Shown: positions 44,601-52,451 of the stretch, piece after piece
How positions within the stretch are numbered: position 1 is the first letter of the stretch
Layout: each line of letters begins with the position of its first letter
NCBI RefSeq assembly: GCF_003260205.1
Contig: NZ_QERF01000001.1
Span: forward strand, 372,001-436,000
DNA: 64,000 nucleotides
DNA from: Winogradskyella tangerina
GTDB taxonomy: Bacteria; Bacteroidota; Bacteroidia; Flavobacteriales; Flavobacteriaceae
Direction of reading: 5' to 3'
Position numbers and translations under genes: made by a program
Notes under the pieces: model-generated
The model's input: only the letters and a program-made list of their open reading frames with translations
Databases searched by the model: none
Told to the model about the DNA's origin: nothing

Positions 44601-46063
44601 TTTTCTTGTTCAACATAGTAAGTATTGTTGGTCGCTACTAACTTAATCTGATGCTTTTTCGCAAACTGCACTAAGACCTGATTCACGCGGTTTTCATCTT
44701 CCTGATTATGCCGCATTAATTCGATATAAAGATCGTCTCCAAAGGTGTCTTTCCACCACAATAGAGCCTCCTCAGCTTGATTTTCACCGATATTCAAAAC
44801 CTTACTTGGCACCTCGCCATAAAGGTTTCCGGTGAGACAAATCAGATTATCTCTGTATTGCTCAATTAGTGCCTTATCTATTCTAGGAACATAGTAAAAC
44901 CCGTCAGTAAAAGCCGCGGAAGACAACTTAGCCAGGTTGTGATAACCCTTCTTATTTTTAGCTAAAAGTACGATCTGATATCCGTTGTCTTTACGAGTTT
45001 TATCTAGATGGTCTTCACAAACAAAAAACTCACAGCCAATAATAGGTTTTAATAATCTACCTTCTTTCTCTTCGCCACTAGCTTCTGCCTCTGCATGCTT
45101 TGCTTTAATTGATTTGTTATGATTAGAAACAGCCTGAACAAAATGAAAAGCGCCCATCATATTTCCATGATCAGTCAGCGCCACCGCTGGCATGTCTTCT
45201 TTTGCTGCTGCTGCAACCAGATCTCTTATACTAATGGTTGATTGCAGAATGGAAAACTGAGAATGATTGTGGAGATGTACAAAATCAACCTCTGAAAGTT
45301 GTGAGGCTGATTCCTGATCCGTTTCGGTGAAACTAGTTTCTGTTTGCTCTTTTTGAAGTCGCTCGTTGATTTTAGCACTTTCGCGCTTAAGATTGATATG
45401 CTTCAATCCGATGAGACGAATCTCATCTGGGTTTTCTTCGGAAAATTTTTGAAAATAATCTGGTTGTACATCAAGCTCTTCCTTGGTATATTCTTGTCTC
45501 CGGATCAGCTCTAGAAAGCAACGTGTGGTCGCCTCAACATCGGCAGTTGCGTTGTGTGCTTCAGCAAATGGTTTATGAAATAAAAACTCATGCAATTCGG
45601 TTAGCGTGGGTAATTTGAATTTTCCACCACGACCTCCGGGTATTTGACATAAACTTGCTGTATGTTCTGTACAGGTATCTAATACTGGTAATTCTTGAAG
45701 TGGGTTAGCCACATCCTCGCGTACAAATTCGGCACCCATAATATTCAGGTCGAATTTCACATTTTGCCCCACAACAAACTTGGTCTTAGCCAATGCTTCA
45801 TTGAATTTCTCAAGAACTTCAATAAGTGGCACACCTTGTTCCTTTGCAAGTTCTGTTGAAATACCGTGAACTTTTTCAGCATCGTATGGAATATTGAAGC
45901 CTTCTGGTTGAATTAAAAAATCCTGATGCTCTAAACAATTGCCCATAGCATCATGCAATTGCCATGCAATCTGAATAGCTCTTGGCCAGTTATCTGTATC
46001 TGTTATCGGCGCATCCCATCGCTTGGGTAAACCTGTAGTTTCAGTATCAAATATTAAGTACAT
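41678..46063 (-). CDS. dnaE: DNA polymerase III alpha subunit with N-terminal proofreading exonuclease
   Basis: 1461 residues, about 300 more than E. coli DnaE. Residues 1-200 are a DEDDh exonuclease (FDTETTGLPKRW = Exo I, VVGQNVKFDLNIM = Exo II, AHNATADVEAT = Exo III), i.e. an epsilon-like domain fused in cis. The PHP domain begins at about 263 (FVHLHNHSQFSILQSTISI split; VALTDHGNM). The polymerase palm has GPGRGSAAGS and the catalytic acids in MPDIDIDFDDEGR (about 688-700). Helix-hairpin-helix segment and an OB fold (FGGVVTDIQHRVSKQGKGW near 1290) follow. The replicative polymerase of the cell. The fusion is known in Bacteroidota DnaE and means proofreading does not depend on a separate DnaQ. 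Confidence 0.97.
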   Translation of the reverse strand: MYLIFDTETTGLPKRWDAPITDTDNWPRAIQIAWQLHDAMGNCLEHQDFLIQPEGFNIPYDAEKVHGISTELAKEQGVPLIEVLEKFNEALAKTKFVVGQNVKFDLNIMGAEFVREDVANPLQELPVLDTCTEHTASLCQIPGGRGGKFKLPTLTELHEFLFHKPFAEAHNATADVEATTRCFLELIRRQEYTKEELDVQPDYFQKFSEENPDEIRLIGLKHINLKRESAKINERLQKEQTETSFTETDQESASQLSEVDFVHLHNHSQFSILQSTISIRDLVAAAAKEDMPAVALTDHGNMMGAFHFVQAVSNHNKSIKAKHAEAEASGEEKEGRLLKPIIGCEFFVCEDHLDKTRKDNGYQIVLLAKNKKGYHNLAKLSSAAFTDGFYYVPRIDKALIEQYRDNLICLTGNLYGEVPSKVLNIGENQAEEALLWWKDTFGDDLYIELMRHNQEDENRVNQVLVQFAKKHQIKLVATNNTYYVEQENANAHDILLCVKDGEKQATPIGRGRGYRYGLPNQEYYFKSSEEMKTLFRDIPEAIMNIQEVVDKIEPFELARDVLLPAFDIPNEFKDEKDETDGGKRGENAYLKHLTYEGAKKRYGEITPEIKERLDFELSVIENTGYPGYFLIVEDFIREARNMDVSVGPGRGSAAGSVVAYCLWITNIDPIKYDLLFERFLNPDRVSMPDIDIDFDDEGRGRVMQYVIDKYGANQVAQIITYGTMAAKSSIRDTARVLDLPLNEADHIAKLIPNMSKLGKIFGKSEKELAQKFRQEELEKVNQLLNISDGEDLQAETVNQARVLEGSVRNTGIHACGVIITPGDITNYVPVATAKDSDLYVTQFDNSVVESAGLLKMDFLGLKTLTLIKDTVKIVKAKHGIELDPENFPLDDEETYELFQRGETVGIFQYESPGMQKHMKHLKPTVFDDLIAMNALYRPGPMEYIPSFINRKHGKEEIIYDLPEMEEYLKETYGITVYQEQVMLLSQKLADFTKGEADVLRKAMGKKQKAVLDKMKPKFIDQAAAKGMDKDKLEKIWKDWEAFASYAFNKSHSTCYAWIAYQTAYLKAHYPAEYMAAVLSNNMNDIKQVTFFMEECKRMRLPVLGPDVNESYYKFSVNKDNAVRFGMGAIKGVGHGAVKTIVENRKKDGNYKSIFDLAKRIDLRAANKKSFEGLANAGGFDCFKETHRAQYFAHEGDNVTFLEKAIRYGAKYQENENSAQVSLFGNTSEVQIPEPQVPPCEEWGTMEKLSREKEVVGIYISGHPLDDFKIEMQTFCNGTVSVFKDLQTIVNREVTFGGVVTDIQHRVSKQGKGWAAFTIEDYTDSYEFRIFGEDYLKFRHFLVQNSFVYVRAFVKEGWMNRETGQKGEPRIQFNNFQLLHDVMDAYAKKLSIQLNIDDLEKDKIADLQDMFRLHQGNHTLSFVVYDNEDKLKLTMPSRKQKVKISQELLYELKELDVMYKLN

Positions 46064-46149
46064 ACGGGTGTTTTGATGTAAAAAATCGGAACCTTAAAAT
46101 TAAGAAATATTGAAGCTTTTATAAACTAAAGTTATAAACAGTTGTAAAC

Positions 46150-46176
46150 AAAAAAAGCACTGTAAAAACAGTGCCT
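46150..46176 (-). terminator. Terminator of the 46205-46702 lipoprotein gene
   Basis: AAAAAAGCACTGT (46151-46163), loop AAAA, ACAGTGC (46168-46174); on the minus strand the stem is followed by a T run. Confidence 0.8.
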
Positions 46177-46204
46177 GATATTTTAAAATAAATACGTTTT
46201 TTAG

Positions 46205-46702
46205 TTAATCGTTGATAACTTCGAGACCTCCAATTAAGGACACACGATTAAAAACACCGTCTATAAAATTAACCGATCTAAGACCATCTTCAGAAAAGGC
46301 TGTAAAATTAAATTCTCCACTAATGAGTTTGGGATCTGCATTATTATCAATTTCCTGAACACTGATTGTTCCTTCAACTGGATATATACTTACACTTGGA
46401 TCTGGATTGTTCCTAGTGGAATATACCGTGCCATCAAAATCTCTAAAGACAGCGTATGCACTACTATTTTCCCCAAGACTAAAGGTGCCTGTACCATCGG
46501 TTGGGGTTACAAGTTGTAAAACTTCAAGGCCCATACCGCCTTCTACAAGAAATCCACCAAAATCAATATCTGCCGCAAAATACGTTGCTCTCCATGTTTC
46601 ACCTTCACGATTTGCCTGCATGGCTGGAGTGTTAAATCTGATTTCATCACCACAACCAAAAAAAGTAATAATTACAAAAGATAAGAGGACCAGTTTTTTC
46701 AT
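46205..46702 (-). CDS. Hypothetical lipoprotein (DUF6252-like)
   Basis: 165 residues with lipoprotein signal MKKLVLLSFVIITFFGC (Cys17). The rest begins MQANREGETWRATYFAADID, the 'NGxxWxA' start of flavobacterial DUF6252-type lipoproteins, and ends KLISGEFNFTAFSED ... NFIDGVFNRV, the usual closing strands. The family call is by pattern and moderately sure. Function unknown, probably outer membrane. It runs toward dnaE but is separated from it by a terminator. Confidence 0.75.
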   Translation of the reverse strand: MKKLVLLSFVIITFFGCGDEIRFNTPAMQANREGETWRATYFAADIDFGGFLVEGGMGLEVLQLVTPTDGTGTFSLGENSSAYAVFRDFDGTVYSTRNNPDPSVSIYPVEGTISVQEIDNNADPKLISGEFNFTAFSEDGLRSVNFIDGVFNRVSLIGGLEVIND

Positions 46703-46864
46703 TGCCTAAATACTAATTTATCTCTGCTTCTTCATATAACGAAACAAGAGTCCCAAAAGTATAATAATTTTTGATACTAGAAACATCTAGAATTCTTCTT
46801 TTGGTTAAAGTGAACATCTTTCAGTTAAAAACCAGAAAAACACTTAATTATTAAAAAAATAGAT

Positions 46865-46872
46865 TATCTTTG
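46865..46872 (+). promoter_or_regulatory. -7 box of rpsP
   Basis: TATCTTTG matches TAnnTTTG, 82 bp before the rpsP ATG. No convincing -33 TTG is visible. It implies a leader of about 75-80 nt. Confidence 0.5.
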
Positions 46873-46925
46873 CGCCCGCCTTAACGACGTATAACGATAT
46901 GTCAGCTAGGCTCTCATTAATAACA

Positions 46926-46940
46926 GAGGTCGAGAACCTC
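46926..46940 (+). other. Hairpin in the rpsP leader
   Basis: GAGGT (46926-46930), loop CGAGA, ACCTC (46936-46940), 14 bp before the start codon. It could take part in feedback control of S16 translation, but no known r-protein leader was recognised. Confidence 0.3.
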
Positions 46941-46954
46941 ACTAATTAATTATT

Positions 46955-47464
46955 ATGCCTGTAAAAATTAGATTACAAAGACACGGTAAGAAAGGAAAAC
47001 CTTATTACTGGATTGTAGCAGCGGATTCTCGCGCTAAAAGAGATGGTAAATACCTAGAAAAATTAGGTGCTTACAACCCAAACACAAATCCTGCAACAAT
47101 TGACTTAGATGTAGATGGCGCTGTAAAGTGGTTAGAAAATGGTGCACAACCAACTGACACTGCAAGAGCTATTTTATCTTACAAAGGTGCTTTATTAAAG
47201 AAGCATTTAGCTGGTGGTGTGAAAAAAGGCGCTTTAACTGAAGAGCAAGCTGAAGCTAAATTCAATGCTTGGTTAGAAGAAAAAGCAGCAAAAATCCAAG
47301 CGAAAGCTGACGGATTATCCAAAGCAAGTGCTGATGCAAAAGCGAAAGCACTAGAGGCTGAAAAAGCAGTAAACGAAGCTCGTATTGCTGCAGCAGCTCC
47401 TGTTGTTGAGGAAGTTGTTGAAGAGGTTGCCGAAGAGGCTACTGCTTCAAACGAAGAAGAATAA
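46955..47464 (+). CDS. rpsP: Ribosomal protein S16 with Ala/Glu-rich C-terminal extension
   Basis: 169 residues. The first ~85 are a normal S16: [40 protein letters not shown] and [20 protein letters not shown]. The remaining ~85 are helical and rich in Ala, Lys and Glu ([40 protein letters not shown]). Such tails are usual for S16 in Bacteroidota and absent in E. coli. rimM follows after a terminator-like hairpin. Confidence 0.97.
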   Translation: MPVKIRLQRHGKKGKPYYWIVAADSRAKRDGKYLEKLGAYNPNTNPATIDLDVDGAVKWLENGAQPTDTARAILSYKGALLKKHLAGGVKKGALTEEQAEAKFNAWLEEKAAKIQAKADGLSKASADAKAKALEAEKAVNEARIAAAAPVVEEVVEEVAEEATASNEEE

Positions 47465-47485
47465 AAAATTTATTTTTATACTTTT

Positions 47486-47515
47486 AACCCTGACGGTAAT
47501 CGTCAGGGTTTTTTA
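47486..47515 (+). terminator. Terminator after rpsP
   Basis: AACCCTGACG (47486-47495), loop GTAAT, CGTCAGGGTT (47501-47510) then TTTT. Lies between rpsP and rimM and could reduce read-through, giving more S16 than RimM. Confidence 0.85.
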
Positions 47516-47528
47516 TTTCTAGTATTCC

Positions 47529-48056
47529 ATGAAAAAAGAGGATTGCTTTTATTTAGGTAAAATCGTTAAAAAGTACAGTTTCAAAGGCGAGTTATTGGCA
47601 AAACTCGATACAGATGAACCCGATCTTTACAGTAATCTCGATGCCATATTTGTTGATCTTAGAGGAAACCTTGTCCCCTTTTTTATTGAATCATCTCAAC
47701 TACATAAATCAGATCTACTTCGGATTAAGTTTGAAGATGTGGATACAGAACCAGACGCTGAAAGTTTATTGAAGACCGATCTGTACTTACCGTTAGACTT
47801 GCTTCCTAAACTCGAGGGCAATAAGTTTTATTTCCATGAAGTGATCGGATTCACCATCAAAGATTCTAATTATGGGGAAGTTGGTGTCATAACCGCAATT
47901 AATGATTCCACAGCGCAAGCTTTATTTGAAGTTGACAGAAATGGAGTAGAAATTCTAATACCTATGAATGATGAATTCATTGTGAAGGTCGATAGAGAAA
48001 GTAAAATAATTGAAGTCAATACACCAGAAGGACTCATAGATTTATATCTCGACTAA
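47529..48056 (+). CDS. rimM: 16S rRNA-processing protein RimM
   Basis: 175 residues. N-terminal YLGKIVKKYSFKGELLAKL matches the RimM 'GkivktHGikGev' start; LLKTDLYLPLDLLPKL and the PRC-barrel half (FYFHEVIGFTIKDSNYGEVG, ILIPMNDEFIVKVD) follow. It helps mature 30S subunits near S19. Order rpsP-rimM is the conserved bacterial arrangement. The methyltransferase gene begins right after its stop. Confidence 0.95.
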   Translation: MKKEDCFYLGKIVKKYSFKGELLAKLDTDEPDLYSNLDAIFVDLRGNLVPFFIESSQLHKSDLLRIKFEDVDTEPDAESLLKTDLYLPLDLLPKLEGNKFYFHEVIGFTIKDSNYGEVGVITAINDSTAQALFEVDRNGVEILIPMNDEFIVKVDRESKIIEVNTPEGLIDLYLD

Positions 48057-48770
48057 ATGAGTAAACCTTTCAAATTCAAACAATTTACAATTCACCAAGA
48101 TCGTTGCGCCATGAAAGTGGGCACTGATGGTGTTCTATTGGGCGCTTGGACTTCGATCTCAAACCATCCATTTTCTGTTTTGGATATTGGTTCCGGTACT
48201 GGAATTTTAGCATTGATGATCGCACAAAGAAGCACTGCTCAACGGATCGAGGCCATTGAAATTGATGCTGACGCTTATGAACAGTGCGCCGCAAATTTCG
48301 AAAACTCAGCGTGGAATGATCGCTTATTTTGTTATCATGCATCCTTACTAGAATTTGTTGAAGAGGTTGACGATCACTTCGATCTTATCATTTGCAATCC
48401 ACCTTTCTATTCTGAAGATTTTAAAACTAGTGACGCATCAAGAGATATGGCACGCTTTAATGATGCCATGCCTTTTGAACATCTTATATATGCTGTTGCA
48501 AATTTGCTGTCAGACAATGGATTATTTTCTGTTATCATTCCGAAAAAGGAAGAGCAAGGATTTATAGAGTTGGCTTCAAAAGGAAATTTATATCCAAACA
48601 GAATACTTCATATTAGAGGAAATCCAGACTCTGATATAAAACGCAGCCTTATCGAATTTTCATTTATTCAAACAAAAATTGAAACCAATGAATTGGTAAT
48701 AGAAGAAGGCAGACATCAATACACTGAAGATTACATCAATCTTACTAAAGATTTTTATCTGAAAATGTAA
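48057..48770 (+). CDS. tRNA1(Val) A37 N6-methyltransferase-like protein
   Basis: 237 residues. SAM-dependent N6-adenine methyltransferase of the TrmN6/YfiC type: FTIHQDRCAMKVGTDGVLLGAW at the N-terminus, VLDIGSGTGILALMIAQR (SAM binding) and LIICNPPFYS (NPPF catalytic motif). The GTD-type start and lack of target-recognition domain favour the tRNA A37 enzyme rather than a DNA methylase. No gap after rimM, so they are co-transcribed. Confidence 0.9.
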   Translation: MSKPFKFKQFTIHQDRCAMKVGTDGVLLGAWTSISNHPFSVLDIGSGTGILALMIAQRSTAQRIEAIEIDADAYEQCAANFENSAWNDRLFCYHASLLEFVEEVDDHFDLIICNPPFYSEDFKTSDASRDMARFNDAMPFEHLIYAVANLLSDNGLFSVIIPKKEEQGFIELASKGNLYPNRILHIRGNPDSDIKRSLIEFSFIQTKIETNELVIEEGRHQYTEDYINLTKDFYLKM

Positions 48771-48777
48771 GCATTCG

Positions 48778-48808
48778 TTGGGCATTGAAAACGTTTTCGT
48801 TACATTTG
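48778..48808 (+). promoter_or_regulatory. Promoter of the acyl-CoA dehydrogenase gene
   Basis: TTG (48778-48780), 20-bp spacer, TACATTTG (48801-48808): a textbook Bacteroidota promoter. The predicted leader is about 65 nt. Confidence 0.65.
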
Positions 48809-48877
48809 CCCAAGTCAGGTATTTCAACAAAATGTATTCCTGCAACTATCATTTAAAACGTATAAAAGCATCTTAAA

Positions 48878-50056
48878 ATGAAACCAGATCTATTTGAAGC
48901 TCCCGATTATTATAACCTTGATGAATTGCTAACCGAAGAACATAAATTGGTTCGTGATGCTGCAAGAGAATGGGTGAAGCGAGATGTATCACCAATTATT
49001 GAAGATTATGCTCAACGTGCTGAATTCCCTACTCAAATCATTGATGGTTTAGCAGAAATTGGAGCGTTCGGACCATACATTCCTGAAGAATATGGAGGCG
49101 CAGGCCTAGACCAAATTTCCTACGGTCTTATTATGCAGGAAATAGAACGCGGTGATTCTGGTGTTCGAAGTACAGCTTCAGTACAATCTTCATTAGTAAT
49201 GTATCCTATTTGGAAATATGGTACCGAAGAACAACGCCAAAAATTTCTTCCGAAGTTAGCTTCTGGTGAATGGATGGGTTCCTTTGGTTTAACTGAACCA
49301 GATCACGGTAGTAATCCAGGCGGCATGACGACCAATTACAAAGATATGGGCGACCATTATTTACTAAATGGCGCTAAGATGTGGATTAGTAATGCACCGT
49401 TTTGCCAAGTGGCAGTAGTATGGGCAAAAAATGAAGAAGGACGTATTCACGGACTTATTGTTGAGCGTGGTATGGAAGGATTTTCAACACCCGAAACACA
49501 TAACAAATGGTCGTTAAGAGCCTCCGCGACTGGAGAGCTTATTTTTGACAACGTAAAAGTTCCGAAAGAAAATTTATTACCAAACAAATCTGGATTGGGT
49601 GCACCTTTAGGATGTTTAGATTCTGCACGTTACGGAATTGCTTGGGGTGCTATTGGCGCAGCTATGGATTGCTACGATACCGCTTTGAGATATAGTAAAG
49701 AGCGCTTACAGTTTGGAAAACCAATAGGACAATTTCAATTACAACAAAAGAAATTAGCCGAAATGATCACGGAGATCACCAAAGCTCAGATGCTAACATG
49801 GCGACTTGGTGTATTACGAAATGAAGGCAAAGCGACTTCAGCACAGATTTCTATGGCGAAACGAAATAATGTGGAAATGGCGATAAACATTGCTAGAGAA
49901 GCTCGACAAATTTTAGGTGGAATGGGAATTACTGGTGAGTATAGCATTATGCGTCACTCTATGAATTTAGAAAGTGTAATCACTTACGAAGGTACTCACG
50001 ATATTCACCTTTTAATTACAGGATTAGATATTACTGGATTGAACGCTTTCAAATAA
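48878..50056 (+). CDS. Acyl-CoA dehydrogenase, glutaryl-CoA dehydrogenase type
   Basis: 392 residues. FAD-dependent acyl-CoA dehydrogenase fold with catalytic Glu371 in ITYEGTHDIH, and the segment VRSTASVQSSLVMYPI that in glutaryl-CoA dehydrogenases holds the Arg contacting the substrate carboxylate. FGLTEPDHGSNPGGM and RQILGGMGITGEYSIMRH match the subfamily. It would oxidise and decarboxylate glutaryl-CoA to crotonyl-CoA in lysine/tryptophan breakdown. Other short-chain acyl-CoAs are possible. A single gene with its own promoter; the next gene begins 5 bp later. Confidence 0.88.
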   Translation: MKPDLFEAPDYYNLDELLTEEHKLVRDAAREWVKRDVSPIIEDYAQRAEFPTQIIDGLAEIGAFGPYIPEEYGGAGLDQISYGLIMQEIERGDSGVRSTASVQSSLVMYPIWKYGTEEQRQKFLPKLASGEWMGSFGLTEPDHGSNPGGMTTNYKDMGDHYLLNGAKMWISNAPFCQVAVVWAKNEEGRIHGLIVERGMEGFSTPETHNKWSLRASATGELIFDNVKVPKENLLPNKSGLGAPLGCLDSARYGIAWGAIGAAMDCYDTALRYSKERLQFGKPIGQFQLQQKKLAEMITEITKAQMLTWRLGVLRNEGKATSAQISMAKRNNVEMAINIAREARQILGGMGITGEYSIMRHSMNLESVITYEGTHDIHLLITGLDITGLNAFK

Positions 50057-50061
50057 AACAT

Positions 50062-50745
50062 ATGAAGATATTTTTTACACTACTCGCAGTTCTAAGCTTT
50101 TCGTTCATTACTGCTCAGCAAAAAAGTTTTGAAGAAGTTAGCATCGATGAATTAACGACCGACACACAATATGCCAGTGACTCACCAGACGCCGTTGAAT
50201 TAATTTGGTGGATACCAACTGAATATTGGAATGTGGTTTTTTCTCAAGATCCTACAGCTTCAGAAAGTGAAACTGAACAAATCATCGATCTCGTAGAAGA
50301 TTATGTCTTTGTAATGGTATTAAAAGGAAAAGTTGGTATGTTCGGTGGCATTACCTATGAGGATGAAAGCATTATCAAAAAGCAGATTAATGTAACTTAT
50401 AAAGGCGAAGAACTCAAAATGATTGAGACGGATGACTTAAATCCTGACACAATGAACTTCATATCTATGATGAAGCCGATGATGAAAAATCTTATGGGTG
50501 CAATGGGAGAAAATATGCAGTTCTATGTTTTTGAAAGCCCAGATAAGAACAACAAAATTATCCCTATTGATCCTTACGGAACCGAATCATTAAAATTTGA
50601 ATTAGGCGAATTTAGCAAAGAAGTATCACTACCGTTGGCTAGTCTTCTAGAAGAAAAGATTTGTCCTGAAACTAATAAAGAACATAGCGGCAAATGGTCG
50701 TACTGTCCATTTCATGGTGTTAAGCTTGAAGAAAAACCGAATTAA
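50062..50745 (+). CDS. Hypothetical secreted protein with C-terminal zinc-ribbon-like motif
   Basis: 227 residues; signal peptide FFTLLAVLSFSFITAQ. Central region is acidic and hydrophilic (VELIWWIPTEYWNVVFSQDP; IIDLVEDYVFVMVLKGKVG). The C-terminus has CPETNKEHSGKWSYCPFHG, a CP-x(n)-CPFHG arrangement like a short metal-binding ribbon seen in periplasmic metal-handling proteins. No family recognised. Its ORF follows the dehydrogenase by 5 bp but is ended by its own terminator. Confidence 0.75.
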   Translation: MKIFFTLLAVLSFSFITAQQKSFEEVSIDELTTDTQYASDSPDAVELIWWIPTEYWNVVFSQDPTASESETEQIIDLVEDYVFVMVLKGKVGMFGGITYEDESIIKKQINVTYKGEELKMIETDDLNPDTMNFISMMKPMMKNLMGAMGENMQFYVFESPDKNNKIIPIDPYGTESLKFELGEFSKEVSLPLASLLEEKICPETNKEHSGKWSYCPFHGVKLEEKPN

Positions 50746-50760
50746 GTTTTTTAAACATTA

Positions 50761-50798
50761 AACCAAAAGCCTTTCAAAATTTGAAAGGCTTTTTGGTT
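50761..50798 (+). terminator. Terminator after the 50062 gene
   Basis: AACCAAAAGCCTTTCAAA and TTTGAAAGGCTTTTTGGTT (50761-50797) form a long nearly perfect hairpin with T run. Confidence 0.85.
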
Positions 50799-50824
50799 GA
50801 TAAGGATGTCGTATCTTTACATTT

Positions 50825-51520
50825 ATGAAAAAGATTGCTCTGCTTTTATTGATTGTGATTTGCACTATCAGTTGCGAATCGGACAACACTGAAGCACCTC
50901 CAATACCACAAACTTTTAATATGCTTTCACTTGGTGACAGTTACACCAAGGGAGAAGGCGTATGCGAAACCTGCGGTTATCCAGAACAACTAAGAGACAG
51001 TTTAAAAACCAGATTTAATTCTCAAGACATCTTCAACCTTAGTGTTATTGCAGAAACCGGTTGGAATACTTCAAATCTTATAGACGGCATAGAATCGGAA
51101 AATCCAAATTCTACTTTCGATCTTGTGACTTTATGTATTGGCGTTAATAATCAATTTCAAAATAGACCATTTTCAATGTTTGAAACCGAGTTTCCGGAGC
51201 TTGTTGCAACTGCCACAGATCTGGCACAAGGAAACAAAGCCAATGTCATTATTCTAACTATTCCTGATTATGCAAATACGGGCTTTGGACAAGGTTTTGG
51301 AGGTCCGGTCATTACCGAAGAACTCACCATGTATAATCAATTCATAATAAATTATTGTAATACGAATAATTACAGTTTTATTGATGCACAAGATCTGATT
51401 TTCGATGGGCTTACCAACCCAGAACTTATTGCTTCAGATAATCTTCATCCTTCGGAATTGGCCTATTCTAATTTGGTGACGCAGTTACTTCCTTTGGCGT
51501 TTCAAATTTTAATGGAATAA
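50825..51520 (+). CDS. SGNH/GDSL hydrolase, lipoprotein
   Basis: 231 residues with lipoprotein signal ending Cys17 (CTISC). Catalytic blocks: block I LSLGDSYTKGEG (Ser), block III-like LCIGVNNQ (Asn) and block V ASDNLHPSELAY (Asp-x-x-His). SGNH hydrolases of this kind are esterases or lipases; a cell-surface carbohydrate-ester or lipid role is possible but unassigned. A TATCTTTA box ends 5 bp before its ATG. Confidence 0.88.
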   Translation: MKKIALLLLIVICTISCESDNTEAPPIPQTFNMLSLGDSYTKGEGVCETCGYPEQLRDSLKTRFNSQDIFNLSVIAETGWNTSNLIDGIESENPNSTFDLVTLCIGVNNQFQNRPFSMFETEFPELVATATDLAQGNKANVIILTIPDYANTGFGQGFGGPVITEELTMYNQFIINYCNTNNYSFIDAQDLIFDGLTNPELIASDNLHPSELAYSNLVTQLLPLAFQILME

Positions 51521-51538
51521 ATTGTGTAATTTCGATTT

Positions 51539-52435
51539 ATGTCTTCAAAATCGAGATTAGATCGTGCTTATAAGAATGCTCCGCGCATTCCATTCGATGA
51601 TACTTCAAAATTTATCATGTTTAGTGATTGTCATCGTGGTGATAATAGCTTTGCCGACGATTTTGCCAACAATCGAAATATATATTTTCATGCTTTAAAG
51701 CATTACTACAATGAGGGATTTAATTATTGTGAATTGGGTGATGGTGATGAACTATGGGAAAATCTTTCTTTTGAATCTCTATTGAACGCGCATAAAAATG
51801 TTTACCTGCTCATGAAACAATTTCATGAAGAAGGGCGATTGCACATGATTTGGGGAAATCATGATATGGTATATCGCAATCCGAATTATGTTGAAAAGCA
51901 TTTATCTATGTATTTCGATCCAAAAATTGGTGAGGATGTAGAGCTTTTCTGTGATATAAAATATCATGAAGGCATTGTTTTGAAGCATTCTGAGACGCAA
52001 CAGGAGTTGTTTTTATGTCATGGTCATCAGGCCGATTGGTGGAATTATATCTTTTGGAAGTGGAGTCGGTTTTTGGTGAGGATTCTCTGGAAACCTCTAA
52101 ATGTTATGGGTATTGCAGATCCGACTAGCCCAGCCAAAAACTACAAAGAGCTTATTAAGGTAGAACGCCGCACCAAGAAATGGATCGTTGATAATGATAA
52201 TCTTCTAACTATTGCTGGTCATACGCACAGACCGCGTTTCCCTGAACCAGGCGATATTGCTTTTTTTAATGATGGTAGTTGTGTACATCCAAGAAGTATT
52301 ACTGGATTAGAGATCGAAGCTGGGAAAATATCACTCATTAAATGGCAAATCTCTACTACTGATGACGGAACTTTAAAAATAGTAAGAGTATTACTAGAAG
52401 GACCGACACCATTAATTGCATACAAAACTGATTAG
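51539..52435 (+). CDS. Calcineurin-like metallophosphoesterase
   Basis: 298 residues. Metal-binding motifs in the usual order: FSDCHRGDN, ELGDGDELWENL, WGNHDMVY, LCHGHQADWW and IAGHTHRPRFPE. Close in layout to UDP-2,3-diacylglucosamine pyrophosphatase-like (LpxH/LpxI-type) or generic phosphoesterases, but no lipid A genes are nearby. Starts 18 bp after the SGNH gene, so they may share a transcript. Confidence 0.9.
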   Translation: MSSKSRLDRAYKNAPRIPFDDTSKFIMFSDCHRGDNSFADDFANNRNIYFHALKHYYNEGFNYCELGDGDELWENLSFESLLNAHKNVYLLMKQFHEEGRLHMIWGNHDMVYRNPNYVEKHLSMYFDPKIGEDVELFCDIKYHEGIVLKHSETQQELFLCHGHQADWWNYIFWKWSRFLVRILWKPLNVMGIADPTSPAKNYKELIKVERRTKKWIVDNDNLLTIAGHTHRPRFPEPGDIAFFNDGSCVHPRSITGLEIEAGKISLIKWQISTTDDGTLKIVRVLLEGPTPLIAYKTD

Positions 52436-52451
52436 CCCTTGGAATGCTTAT

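Noticed and set aside
48057-48770. DNA N6-adenine methyltransferase of a restriction system
   Set aside because: The NPPF motif is shared, but length, the KVGTDGVLLGAW segment and linkage to rimM point to a tRNA methylase.
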